A stretch of 64,000 nucleotides of DNA from Eucalyptus grandis. Taxonomy: Eukaryota; Streptophyta; Magnoliopsida; Myrtales; Myrtaceae. The stretch spans positions 5,910,600 through 5,974,599 of the forward strand of contig NC_052617.1 in the NCBI RefSeq assembly GCF_016545825.1. Reading direction: 5' to 3'. The notes under the pieces are model-generated. The model saw nothing but the letters and a program-made list of their open reading frames with translations. It was not told the origin of the DNA and ran no database searches. Made by a program: the position numbers and the translations under genes. Every line of letters starts with the position of its first letter. Position 1 is the first letter of the stretch. Of this stretch, positions 48,087-59,905 are shown piece by piece.

Positions 48087-48637
48087 TCACGAGTATAGGT
48101 CGACCAGGACCTTCCCCAGCAGGCCATGGACCAGAATGTTGTAGACATTTTCCGTGGGATGAAAGCTGTCCCAGAACACATATCCTGAGACATTCGAGCA
48201 TGTCAAGAGATTCCACTGGTTGCACATGAACGCTGCCTCTATTAGGCCTAAGCCGCAGCACCCTCGGTCCGAGATTTCGAACCCTGTCGCGATGGGAAAG
48301 CCGAGAAATCTATCGTCACCAAGAAGAAAATCAAGCTCGAGACCTCTGTCTCTGGTAACGAGTTGAGATTCAGTGTGCAGCCACACCGATATCATTCAAA
48401 AAGCTTTGATCGGATTATAGTTAATTTGTTACAAGGACACCTTTGTACCATGTCTTACCATATTTCCTGGGATTCTTCATGATGTCAAGTAAGGGGCCGT
48501 AGATGTCGATAAGGGCCATCCTGGCACGAGGGAAGGCTCCGTTGAGGCGATGCAACTCTGATGTCAACTTCGAGTTGAGCAGTTGGGCCATCTGGTTGTA
48601 ATCCTCTGTGCATCTCCTCTCGATTCCGCCGGCCAGA

Positions 48638-48642
48638 GTTCT
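48638..48642. repeat. Left target-site duplication GTTCT
   Basis: GTTCT directly precedes the left LTR and is repeated at 56190-56194 directly after the right LTR, as expected for copia integration. Confidence 0.95.
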
Positions 48643-49061
48643 TGTTGGGAATGACTGATCCCCGAAAAACCGGATTCGACACCGAATCGAACTCCTAAAT
48701 CAATGCGGAAGACGAAGCCCGGGAAAACACGTATCACCGATCGTAAAGCACACCACGGATTCGAGCGTACCTTGTTAGCCACAGATTAAGTACCAACGCC
48801 GACAAGAGGAAGAGAAACGGTCCTGTTCGATCCAATGAAGCCTTGAAGGGAAGGAAAGCACGCCGTATGCTTACTGTTCTTCCTTTTTGGGAGAGAGAGC
48901 GTGAGGAGCGAAAAGACGTACGTTGAATTGCAAAACGTTGTCTTCTCTCTCTCTCCTCCCTTTTATACCTTCCTCCTCCACGGGCCCTATTCTCGTGGGC
49001 CGGGCCTTTTGGGCCCAGCATGGGCGGACGGGCCTTAAGCCCAAATTAAATAAAGCCTTCA
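48643..49061 (-). repeat. 3' LTR of the copia element
   Basis: About 419 bases, beginning TGTTGGGAATG and ending AAGCCTTCA on the + strand (so TGAAGG..CCCAACA in element orientation, TG..CA). It aligns with 55770-56189 with about 13 substitutions and two small indels by eye. The element is on the minus strand, so this is the 3' LTR. Confidence 0.95.
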
Positions 49062-49071
49062 TCTCCCACTC
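49062..49071 (-). promoter_or_regulatory. Polypurine tract of the copia element
   Basis: In element orientation the sequence reads GAGTGGGAGA directly before the 3' LTR (TGAAGGC). This is the standard position for plus-strand priming. Confidence 0.85.
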
Positions 49072-50141
49072 GCACATGGTGGGCCGAACAATATTCTCTT
49101 TACCTCTCTTCAACATTCATACCGGTGAATAATCCGTGCGACCAGCATACTTTGAGAGCTCGTTGCTATACATACGTTAGGAATATATAGCAGCTCATAA
49201 TGGGCGTCACACTCCGAGTAGATTTAGTATGCGGTACCTAGATCGATCGATCACATTTATATCTCTCTTGATCTCTTTTAAACAATGATATATATTGTAT
49301 TCACAATTATAATTATCACAAAGACAATCATAATTGGTCGACCAGTGAATACAAAAACTACAATGTGATTTTCCAAAATCGATCTTCCTCTTTCCTTCAA
49401 ACTCTCAATTTCAGTCCAGCTTGCTTTTCTAGGAATGCCCCATTAGATCGAATCATCTCATGACCATTGGCAACACCCTAAGATAGCAAACACTAAATAG
49501 AAATCTTGAGAATAAGTAAGAGTCCTGAGGGGACTAAAAAATTGAGGAACTCTTTTCCTCAAGAGTCTCACACGTCATAAAAATTGAGATCAAACTTTTT
49601 GCCACTCTTATTGGTCGTCTTATGCATACGTAGTATGAAATACGTATTACGGTATTAACTCCTTTCCCATGGAGCGTATGTCTACACTTTTCAATACCGT
49701 ACAGATGATAGTTCAGACATACCTAATGTCTAACTTGAGTTCACGTATCTACTCAATCACAAAATTCATCAGAACTCACATCTGGCATCATAGACAGATG
49801 AAGTAAAATATGTGGGGTATTTTACTTTCGGACATAGTAAGTATTATGTCCTCATCTTAACACTCAGTTAATGCGACATACGTGTTTTAAGCTTGAGCTC
49901 TCAATTATCACCTAGATAATAAGCTTAAAAACAGTCTCATCTCTATTTATCACATAGCAAATAGAGGCGATTACCCGTGTGAGTTGGCTAATCTTTTATC
50001 TGTCCGACATACTTCCTCAACTTATAATAATACACTAAGTATTAAGATGCATAAAGATCATACAAAGATTCATAGGCATTAATCAATGAAAAACAAAATT
50101 TCATAAATGTGAACAACTCAGGGAAATTACAATTCAGTACA

Positions 50142-53100
50142 TCAGACTCTACGCAATCCTAGAAATTTTACATGATCACAAAACACATCTCTAGGTATTG
50201 GCTTTGTCATAGGATCTGCTACCATTCTATGCGTAGATATGTACTGTAAGTTCACATCCTTTCGTGCAACCATATCCTTGACAAAGTTATACTTGGTATC
50301 TATATGTTTGGTCTTGCCATGATACTTTGAATCTTTGGTGTATGCTATAGCTGCTTGGCTATCGCAATTAACCAATAATTGATTTGTAGCTTTCTCAATA
50401 ACACCTAAATGATCCAAGAATCTCTTAAGCCAAACTGCTTCTTGTCTTCTGCTGATAATGCCACGAACTCAGCTTCCATCGTGGATAAGGCTATGCATGT
50501 TTGCTTCTTACTACTCCATGATATGGCGCCATTGCTCGTAAGAAAGCAAATCCAGAGGTAGATTTTCTTTCATCTAAATCTCCTCCCCAATCAGCATCTG
50601 AATAGCCTTCAAGTCGCAGATCCTTTCCTTGGTAATTCAACTTGTAATCAGCAGTTCCCTTCAGATACCTCAGTATTCTCTTAACGGCTTTCCAATGTCT
50701 TTGGACCTGGATTGGATTGGTATCTACTCACCATTCCAACTGCAAAACATATGTCGGGTCATGTACACATCATAGCGTACATCAAGCTCCCAACAACACT
50801 TGCATAAGGAACATGTTTCATTTGTTCCTTCTCTTGTGGAGTCCTTGGACACACAGTCTATGGCTCAATCCTTCACCTTTTGCAATAGGAGTGTCTATGG
50901 GTTTACAATCTTGCATACGAAACCGTTCTAGAACTTTGTTTATATAAGTTTCTTGCGAAAGAGACAACGATCTCTTGAAATCTTAACTCCAAGAATGTAT
51001 GCAGCCTCACCCATATCCTTCATCTCAAAGTTGGAAGACAACCAACTCTTGACGGTCTTAACAAACTCCATATTGCTTCCAGCAATTAGTATATCATCAA
51101 CATATAATGATATGATCACAAATTGATCCTTGGATCTTTTGATATATACACAATGATCCTCATCAATCATCGTAAAATCATATGCCATTATGGCATTATG
51201 AAAACGTATATACCATTGTCTTGATGACTGCTTAAGACCATATATCGACCTCAAAAGTTGACATACTTTTTCTTCTTGGCCTTTCACTATGAAACCAACA
51301 GATTGTTCCATATATATTTCTTCCTCTAATTCTCCATTGAGGAAAACAGTCTTTACATCCATTTGATGTAATTCAAGATCCAGACTAGCCACTATTGCCA
51401 GAATAATGCGAATTGAGGTAAATCTCACTACAGGAGAAAACGTATCTTCATAATCAATTCATTCTTGTTGATTATACCCCTTCGCCACAAGGCGAGCCTT
51501 ATGCCTTTCAATCGAGCTATCAGCCTTTCGCTTTATTTTGAGAACCCATTTGTTCCCAATAGCTCTGCGTCCCTTTGGCAGATCAACCAGTTCCTAGACT
51601 TGGTTTGATTTCATTGACTCCATTTCCTCTTCCATTGCATTGATCCATTTTTCCTTACTAGGGCAATTCAGAGCCTCATTAATGTTTCTTGGCTCATCCT
51701 CATCTTGTGGAGCAACCATAAAAGTTTCCTCTTCAATGTTAAAACATCGACGGGGAATACTTTGACGACTTGTTCGCCGTATGGGAGATTGTACACTTTG
51801 CACATCATCCCCCATCATGCTCCCACTTGGATTAGGTAATGATGATGTCGTCTCATCACGTGGTTGCAATTGAGAATGAGTTGAATTTAATTCATCACTT
51901 CTCATATTACTCCCACTTGGATGAAGTCCACTAAGGTCATTATCTTGATCCAAGGTTTCAAATAGGGAACAATCTTCCCCTATTTCGCCCTTCTTAGGAA
52001 ATTCATCCTCTAAGAATGTGACATCTCGTGATTCAAACTCAGTTATACTCCCACTTTCCTGCTCACCTATGAACACATACCCTTTTGAGTGTTCTGAGTA
52101 TCTTATGAAAATACTATTCTTTCCTCACGGGACCCAATTTCCCAAACTTGTGAGAGGACTCATGTGTGTAGGCAGCACAACCCCATGGCTTAAGAAAACT
52201 TAAGTCCGGTTTTCTACTTGTCCATAACTCATATGGAGTGGAAGTAACTGATTTGGAAGGCACACGGTTAAGTATATAAGCAGCAGTTAACAAAGCATCA
52301 CTCCAAAAGGTAATGGGTAAGTTAGCATGCGCCATCATGGACCTAACCATTTCCAGTAGGTTTTGTTTCTTCTCTCTGCAACACCATTTTGTTGAGAAGT
52401 ATATAGAATAGACAACTGTCTTTCTATTCTTTTTTCATCACACAATTTTCTGAACTCATCAGATAAATATTCTCGACCTCGATCGGATCTCAATGCTTTT
52501 ATTTTCTTGTCTAATTGATTCTCTACCAGGTTCATAAACCTTTTGAAACAACTTATTGCTTCAGATTTATGAGAAATCAAATAGACATATCCAAATCGAG
52601 TGTAATCATCTATAAAAGTGATGAAATAAACAGCCCCATGCCTTCCTTTCACATTCATTGGACCACAGATATCAGTATGGATTAAATGCAGAGGAAATTC
52701 AGCTATTTTTCATTTTCCAAATGGTTTCCTTGTCGTTTTCCCTTCTAGGCAATGCTTACATATGGGCAAATCGACTTTTTCAATATTGCCCAACAAGCTC
52801 TCTTTGGCTAGTCTATTCATACGTTGTTGGCCAATGTGACCAAGTCTAGCATGCTACACATTCACATCATTATCATATTTATTAGAAGACGTGAGAAGGG
52901 AATAACAGACATTAGTATTAACATAATCAATATCTAATACAATAAAACCATTCAGAAAATAACCACAACCATAGTAATTTGTATCCAAAAACAAATTCAC
53001 ACCTCTATTACGAAGTTCATATTAAAACCTAATTTAACCAACACTAATACTGAGACACTAAATTCCGACGAATCTCAGGAGCATACAGCACATCATGAAG

Positions 53101-53337
53101 GAACAAAGTGCGTCCACCACGCATATTCGGTTGGCATGTGCCAATTCCTTTCACTTCAGCTCGGAGTTGTTTCCCACATAGATTCACTTAGTTCCAGTTG
53201 GTACTCGTCGGAATTCCACGAAGGATCCTCTATCCTTCGCTACATGGTCCGTCGCTCCGAATCCACAGTCCACAAAGGATTAGACTCGTTAAGAACACGA
53301 GAACTCGACACAAAAGTAAAGTTCTGAAAAGTACAAG
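50142..53337 (-). pseudogene. Decayed copia pol (protease, integrase, RT, RNase H)
   Basis: The order along the minus strand is as follows. A protease remnant lies near 53260, where the expected D-S-G-A-T loses one base after VDS (frameshift at about 53257-53260). The integrase core is at 52658-52114 (FITFIDDYTRFGYVYL; ALRSDRGREYLSDEF; QQNGVAERRN). A hinge region is at 52076-51594. Reverse transcriptase is at 51428-50940 with HQMDVKTVFLNGEL and the catalytic YVDD at 51104-51093. RNase H is at 50417-50142 (VNCDSQAAIAY; KTKHIDTKYNFVKD). The domains fall in several frames separated by stops, so no full polyprotein can be made. Confidence 0.9.
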
Positions 53338-54209
53338 GGGTGCATACCTTCTTTGGCTCACGACAGTCGCGAGCATAGTGACCCTTCTTGTCACAGTTGT
53401 AGCATTTCACCCTTGCAAGCTTTTTCATGCGAGGACGCTTCCCTCTTTCATGTTGGTCAAACTTGGGTTTCTTCCCTGAAGGACCTGCTTCTTCCTTGCC
53501 TTTTCCCTTATCAAACCAGTTAGGGCGCTTGCGCTTGGAGCTCGAAGCTCCATTTGAGCTAGAACTAGCATGATAAAGTTCAGCATCCGGCTTAGCCGCC
53601 AACAGGCGGTCCTCTTCCAGCTCAAGATGACGCATTGCATCCTCAAAGGTTTTGATATTTTCATTGTGAGTTAGGTGCACCTTCATGTGCTCCTAACTCT
53701 GAGGCAAGGAACGAATCACTGCTTGCACCCGTTGCTCATCTGTGAGGACATGGCCAGCATCTCTCGGCTCGGTTATCATGTTTGACATCTTTCTAAGATG
53801 TTGCTTCATGGTCGACCATGAGGTTTCTTATAAGAGTCAAACCCGATAGTGAGCGCCTCGATCTAGTCACCGAAGTATGACCAAATCTAGCTGCCAATGC
53901 CTCCCACATTTCCTTGGCTTTGTCAAAACGCCGAAACTCTCGCATGACGTCATTTTCCATGCTGCTCAGCAACGTGATGCGAGCTAGAGAGTTCATTCTT
54001 TTCCACGCAGAAAAAGCTTCTTTGTCTCTTTTGTCTTTGTGCGGTGGTTCCCTCTTCGGGTTCTACCATGGTCATGACAAGAGCCTCAAGTGCTTCTTGC
54101 TCTTCCAAAGACATACTTGGATTTTCATTTGCCAAATTTCATAGTTGTCTCCATTGAGCTTTTCACATTTGTTCAGCTCGGCAACTATGCTCTTTGTGGC
54201 TGAAGCCAT
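53338..54209 (-). pseudogene. Decayed copia gag with CCHC zinc knuckle
   Basis: Starts at an ATG at 54209 (MASATKSIVAELNKCEKLNG) and shifts frame after about 25 residues. It continues through LEEQEALEALVMTMVEPEEG, SLARITLLSSMENDVMREF, and HNENIKTFEDAMRHLELEED. The CCHC knuckle CYNCDKKGHYARDC lies at 53404-53363, preceded by a lysine-rich stretch. It would form the nucleocapsid; it is broken by frameshifts. Confidence 0.88.
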
Positions 54210-55061
54210 TGATTTGAACAAATCAGACAAATATGCACGAATTATTAATGCCTATCATTTATGCATCCCTATTTACATAGACCCATTATATTAATGAATA
54301 ATTTCAAGTAAGGTTTCAGAATCAAAAGGTCACTATGTTTCCAATCATCCTCCAAAATCCTAACTTAAAACTATCATCAATATAATTTTCTTATGCAAAA
54401 TCAATTCTATGAAGCTGCAAAAACTTTTAAAACTACCCACAGCTAATTACCCACAACAACCAGCAATAACAGAAAGCAATATATAATAGAACATCCAATA
54501 AAAACAATAATGCTTTCAATTAACACAATTAGGTAGTAATCATTACATAATATGTCCACAAATCATACTTAATATATATCAGCCAATACAACTAACACCA
54601 AGTCGGCACACGAAGCGGGAAAGATCCTCTTTTGTTCAATTTCTTGATCTTTTCCTTGAAACAATACAATAATATTAATTTACAAAATCCATCACAATTT
54701 TCTTATAGGAAGCAGACTCCGTTGACATCCCATATGCGATTCAACACATCTTGCCATTCGGGTGGAAGAGTGTTTATGAAAAATCGCACCATCTCGGCTT
54801 GTGACATAGGACGACCATTCCATATGACCTGTTGAATTTTCCCGTTGACTTCAAGGAAATGATCAATTAAGTCACCTCTCTCCCATCGATGATCGTAGCT
54901 CGGCTATCAACTTAGACTGACCTATCCTTTTGTTCATCCAGAATCGCGCGAATAGGTGTGCGCAACCTCGGGGAGGCATTATTCCTGCAACAAATGCATA
55001 ACAAATAAGGGATCACATTATAATCCACATAGACTTAATTGAAAAAGAAACACATTCTTTT

Positions 55062-55650
55062 CCTTTTTTTTTTTTTTTTTTTTTTTTTTTGGGTCAACGG
55101 TCAAAGTCAACGGTCGTTGGTCAACGGTCAACGGTCGTCGGACCGGTCGGACCGGCTGAGTCGGTCGGGCCGGTGGGCCTGGCTCGCGCGAACCGACGGC
55201 ACGTGCCGTGCGTGTGCGCGGGCTGACGTCACACAGACGTCAGCCGGCACGTGCCGCGCGCGTGCCGGGTCTCGCGCGGGTCGGGTCGCCGGCCGGTGAC
55301 CGTCCGGCAAAACGTCGCTGTGCTGACGTCATCGATGACGTCACCCTAGCGGTTATTGACCGTTGGGTGACGTCATGTTGACGTCGCCACGCGTCGGTCC
55401 GCGGACCGGCGCGTGCCGTCTCGCCTGGCCGGGCGGTGCGCACGCGCCGGTTCGCCGACCGGCGCGTGTCTTTGCATGCACCGGGCGACGCAGCACTTCC
55501 TGGCACGTCGCGCCCACGCGCAGCGGCTTCTGGTCGCGCGTGTGGGCGTGTGCGGCGCACGACGTACCTCCAGACTCGTCTCGACGTCGCCTTTCTCCCC
55601 AACTTTTCAGAAAACAGTTTCGACATACAAAAACTCAGTAAAAAGGCCGA
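55062..55650 (-). promoter_or_regulatory. GC-rich copia leader with TGACGTCA and TTGAC-core arrays
   Basis: After a poly(T) run (55062-55090, + strand) comes a TTGAC/GTCAA-rich stretch (55093-55140: gtcaacggtcaaagtcaacg and repeats). Then come four perfect TGACGTCA palindromes at 55224-55231, 55324-55331, 55336-55343 and 55368-55375, plus further GACGTC words. TGACGTCA is the palindromic bZIP (TGA/CRE-like) site and TTGAC the W-box core bound by WRKY factors. Whether they act is unknown. The segment lies between the primer-binding site and gag. Confidence 0.6.
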
Positions 55651-55754
55651 TGAACGCTCGGGTGTCGGGATTTTTGTCCCGATCCGTACGGCCGAAAATT
55701 TCTTCGTGAAAAATCAATCAAAGAACATGAAATTGATCGGGAAAACGTGAACTA

Positions 55755-55768
55755 GGGCTCTGATACCA
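55755..55768 (-). promoter_or_regulatory. Primer-binding site of the copia element
   Basis: In element orientation TGGTATCAGAGCCC starts one base after the 5' LTR. TGGTATCAGAGC is complementary to the 3' end of plant initiator tRNA-Met, the usual copia primer. Confidence 0.95.
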
Positions 55769-55769
55769 A

Positions 55770-56189
55770 TGTTGGGAATGATTGATCCTCGAAAAACCGG
55801 ATTCGACACCGAATCGAACCCCTAAATCAATGCGGAAGACGAAGCCCGGGAAAACACGCATCACCGATCGTAAAGCACACCACGGATTCGAGCGTACCTT
55901 GTTAGCCACAGATTAAGCACCAACGCCGACAAGAGGAAGAGAAACGGTCTGTTCGATCCGATGAAGCCTTGAAGGGAAGGAAAGCGCGCCGTATGCTTCT
56001 TGTTCTTCCTTTTTGGGGGAGAGAGCGTGAGGAGCGAAAAGACGTACGTTGAATTGCAAAACGTTGTCTTCTCTCTCTCTCTCCTCCCTTTTATACCTTC
56101 CCCCTCCACGGGCCCTATTCCCGTGGGCCGGGCCTTTTGGGCCCAGCATGGGCGGACGGGCCTAAAGCCCAAATTAAATAAAGCCTTCA
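55770..56189 (-). repeat. 5' LTR of the copia element
   Basis: About 420 bases with TG..CA ends. It carries a TTTATAC-like stretch and (CT)n tract at about 56068-56097 and GGGCCC-rich sequence near 56108-56160. It pairs with 48643-49061. Confidence 0.95.
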
Positions 56190-56194
56190 GTTCT
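56190..56194. repeat. Right target-site duplication GTTCT
   Basis: Second copy of the 5-bp target; lipase exon 4 resumes here (GTTCTCATTGAGGGT), as in the intact paralog near 60455. Confidence 0.95.
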
Positions 56195-57382
56195 CATTGA
56201 GGGTGTGCACCCAAGGGGAGCCAAGCTGAAGAGGCCGATCCTCCGAGCACCCTTTGTGTGTAGTTCCTAGAGCGGTTACGCGAGACAGGATAGAGCAGAT
56301 AAGCATCATGTCCCCTTGGAGATTCTAGCTTCTCTAGTGCAGCTCAATGAACCATGTATGCTTAGAGTATCATTCTTGAGTCGACGTTGGAAAGCTTGTC
56401 GAGAACAGGTGTTTGTTTCTTGCTTTCCCAATGATTCGGATGCCAAACCGACATAAATGGCACGTATACTTATATGAACGATCGAAAGCTACAATGGTTC
56501 GGTAAATTTGAAGTACCTGCAAGAAGGATGAGGCCGAGCGCGCCAAAAGTTCCGTGTAAGAAGAAACGCTGTAGTCAAATAGCCGGGTCAAGGTATGAAA
56601 ATAGGTGTTCGCAATGTCGTTGCTCCCTGCAGACACGACATACAGGCCGTTGGCAACGACAGAATCCGCTCTCTTCTCTCCTATAAAGCTCTTCAGCTTC
56701 ATTTTGTACTCATCGAAGAGTTGCAGTTGTCTCGACATCGGTATGACGGACTGATTTGGATCCCAGAAAGGGAGAGGAACCATCAGCAGCGTCGATGACG
56801 AATGGTTTGGTGAAAGGTCGTTTTCATAATGCTAGGAAGGGAAAGTTGTGTACCACGAGTTCTGATGTCAGAGGATCGAATCCTGCGCCGGCTGAGGCGA
56901 AGTTGACGCCTCCGATGAGGTCTTGAAGTCGCAGGTTCGGGTTCGAGGAACGCGGGCAACAGTTCTTTGATCCCCAGTTGCTGTGCTGATGGATGGAACG
57001 AAACAAAGCAGCTTAAGCTTAAATCATAACGATAAGTTTTTAAAGTGAAAGAAATTTTCAGAATGCAATATTCGGAAAGTTATGAAAGTTGTTGAAGTGT
57101 AAATGTTCTGGTGCTACCCAAGATGTCCGACGGAATCTTGCCGTTGCTGAACCTGCCTGTCGGTTTTCCTCCCATGAAATCCCTTCCATAGGGAAGAAAG
57201 TTACTCTTAACCAGAGTAAAGAGGTTGTTGTTGTTGCCTGTGTCCAATATGGAGTCGCCAAACATAAAAACGGCGGAGATTGTTGCGTTTTCTGGCGCCA
57301 CCACTGCGGCCTGCAGTGTGCAGATTTGCATCATAAGGAGGAGAGAGAGAAGAATCAGAGACTGTGCCAAGATTGTGAGCAT

Positions 57383-59905
57383 TTTGGAACTAGACCAAAG
57401 TATCTAGAAATCAATCAGATGAAAACAGGAGGGTAGAAAAATTGACTGTGTATGCTATGTTGGGTTCTTCTGCGTGGCCCTTCTTATAAGTTAACGTTCT
57501 CAGTGGGACAAACTTGAGAAACTAGTGAAGCAGAAACTTACATCTGCAAGAAGTGGGAAGAGATCTATGGAGCATAAAGCAAATAAAACGTTAACCATGT
57601 GAAAGATACAGTGGCGGCTGATGTTTGCAAGTTTTCTGTTTCATGGGACGACAGAAGCCAAAAAGATCATGCGTTCCGAGTCTGGGAAAATCGATGACGG
57701 ATGATTGTTGGCATGGAGGGAATGCCCTGCACGTCTCTCGCAACAAAATATGCATGTGCCTGGCGATGGGAAAATCTATGACGGATGATTGTTAGTACTT
57801 TCCTGCCATGTCTGGTGGGGCGGTCTAGTGTTGGAATCGCCATTCCGGGCATGATTCCTCGACTCGAAAGAGCTGGAGTGCTTGTTTTAGAATGAATAGG
57901 CATTCCGTCAGATGATGGTCATTCCCTATTTTACTTTGTCCAATCTTGACCAATTGGATGCCCTGTGGCGGAAGGGCATCGGCTTTTCACTTAGGTCCGT
58001 ATAGGAAAAGGAAAAGCACAGGTTATAGGCATCGGTGTCCCTCAAGACCGCCCAGATAAACCTCAGATCAGCGTGTGACGATGAATTCATTTTTTCCAGT
58101 ATGGGAAACACTGGACCCACGGCATAAACGAACATGATCAAGCTGCACGCCAACACAATCAAGCCTTCTTATTGCAACTTATCGCCGGATCTTGATGACT
58201 ATAAGGTAAGTGACTGGGAATGCCTAAATAAACGGTAGCTAGAACTAAACTTCAAAGAATATCCTGGCAAAAAGCAAAGATCAACTTGATCAAGTGATTT
58301 TTACATCAAAAGGTAAATAGCGACAAGCCGCTGGTGCGTGATATGCATCACGGCAATACCTGCACGGACAATTCTGCAGTTCATCCATGTACAAAAGTCA
58401 CTACATGCATGAGACAGTATTTTGATGCTGTGCACGAGGTACATTTTTCACAGACAATATCTCCACGGTTCCTGCAGTGCTGCTGAAAGCTGAATCCGAA
58501 AAAACCAAAGCTGTGAGGGAAAAGGATACAGATGAACACTGAAGAGACAAGTGACAGTAGAAAAGAATGTACCCTGCGATCACAAATCCGTTCCACAAGC
58601 CGTACACTTTGAAATTGCTGCATTGGAAATCTAATAAATAGAAACCAGGGAGCATGAGTAAGTTCTATGGCAAAGAAGGTTCGTGCTATACTCTAAGAAA
58701 ACAAATATATTTGATTAAACTTCAAATACTTTTAACAGTCGCTTATTATTAAGAATGAGAATAGATGCACACAAAATGCCAGCCAAAACACGATAGAATA
58801 GTATTCTAAGAATACGACTCCAAAGGGTGAACTTTTTCACGCAAAAGGAATTTACCGAAAGACATTTGCATGCGCTGACTATGATTGGCTCAGAGACATG
58901 CTTGACATTTTTTGATCCATATTATCACATCGAAACGAAATTTATACTATTATGAAGATGACACAAATGACCAACACAAGTACGACAGAAAAAAACAAAA
59001 ACAAACATGAATACGATGGCATGGAACAAGTTAGCTGGCCACTATATGGCTAGTCCAAGGCTCGTAAAGGAGGAGATCCGGGATTGAAAAGGAAGTCAAC
59101 ATCTGCGGTTTTCAGATCTTCCATGAAATGGACAGTAAAATAGGGATGCTGAAGTGCAAAATCTTGTACAGTATGTTGTCCTGCACTCAGGAAAGATCCT
59201 CACACCAGCCATACTGGGTGGTGGGTGTTTGGCTTTCAAGGTATAAAATATGCAAGAAGCGATTTGAAGATGTTTCAGCGGATGTGATTGCTCGAGAATT
59301 GATATTGCTCAAAATGGATATCCTTCAAAAATTTGGAGCGCGCATAAGATAAGATGAAAAAAACCTGCTCAAGATTGTATCATTTCCAAAGACTAAAACT
59401 AGATGCTTCGAAAGAAAGAGGCAATTCGATGGTAAGACTGTTAGAGAACCAATCGAATGGGTGTGCAAAGACATAAGGTAAGTATATATCTGTGCCCAGA
59501 TTCCGGCAAAGCCGGAAGACTTCCGATCATAAATTGGATGATAAATATATATTGGATTTGGATTTTTGGATATAATAAATAGATTTGCGACATAATTGCA
59601 TAGATACTTTTGAAGGTCCTTAAATGAGCGAGCTTGGTATGCTTGTTTCTCGATGAAAATATTTAGATTTGGAGTTTTGAGTCAAATGCTAGATGATGGT
59701 ATGTAACTCAACATATGACGGTAACAAAGTCATTTAAAAACTCGATAAACTGTGCGCGAACTTGACCAACAAACGATGATCAGGTTTATCTACCATGTCC
59801 GTTATGTCAAGAGTATACTTATACATGTTCCTCAGCGTACAAGAATTAATCATTGTCCAGAGTATGGAGAGCATAGTAAAAGATCATAGTCGTTGTCGTC
59901 TGTCA
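57383..59905. other. Promoter of the dead GDSL gene and spacer between tandem copies
   Basis: A conserved cttcttataagttaa block (57480-57494), with a palindromic CTTATAAG core, lies about 100 bases upstream of the dead gene's ATG; its counterpart sits near 61733. Sequence up to about 57720 aligns with 61740-61955. Beyond it, two copies of tatgacggatgattgtt-type sequence lie near 57692 and 57776. The open frames at 57926-58162 (-), 58381-58655 (-) and 59128-59352 (+) are not recognised. Confidence 0.5.

Larger units (their letters stand above)
48643..56189 (-). mobile_element. Ty1/copia LTR retrotransposon inserted in a GDSL exon
   Basis: About 7.5 kb. It has two LTRs of about 420 bases, 5-bp target duplications GTTCT, a primer-binding site complementary to initiator tRNA-Met and a polypurine tract, all on the minus strand. 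Gene order is gag with zinc knuckle, protease, integrase, reverse transcriptase, RNase H, which defines Ty1/copia (integrase before RT). Multiple frameshifts and stops make it non-autonomous. The leader between primer site and gag is unusually long (about 1.5 kb) and GC-rich. Confidence 0.95.
48087..57382 (-). pseudogene. GDSL esterase/lipase (EXL type), broken by frameshift and copia insertion
   Basis: Five exons can be followed: 57382-57118, 56985-56854, 56750-56517, exon 4 split as 56266-56190 plus 48637-48459, and 48283-48087. Family blocks are readable: signal peptide, [14 protein letters not shown] (Ser nucleophile), [29 protein letters not shown] and the terminal FWDSFHPTE (Asp/His). 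Two lesions are present. Exon 2 is 132 bases where the intact copy has 131, because of one extra base in the aa run near 56949-56950; this shifts the frame just after LLPAF. Exon 4 is cut by a 7.5-kb Ty1/copia element. Without the element and one target repeat, exon 4 is 256 bases, exactly as in the neighbour. The gene would have encoded a secreted GDSL lipase and is now non-functional. Confidence 0.92.

Noticed and set aside
48564..49116. Minus-strand frames across the left LTR (repeated at 55718-56172)
   Set aside because: They occur identically in both LTRs and are LTR sequence, not genes.
55039..55750. Arg/Ala-rich frames on both strands in the copia leader
   Set aside because: Several frames are open at once because of high GC content; no gag-like or other domain.
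58381..58655. Overlapping minus-strand frames with Cys-rich and hydrophobic stretches
   Set aside because: No conserved spacing of cysteines or known domain, and two frames overlap.
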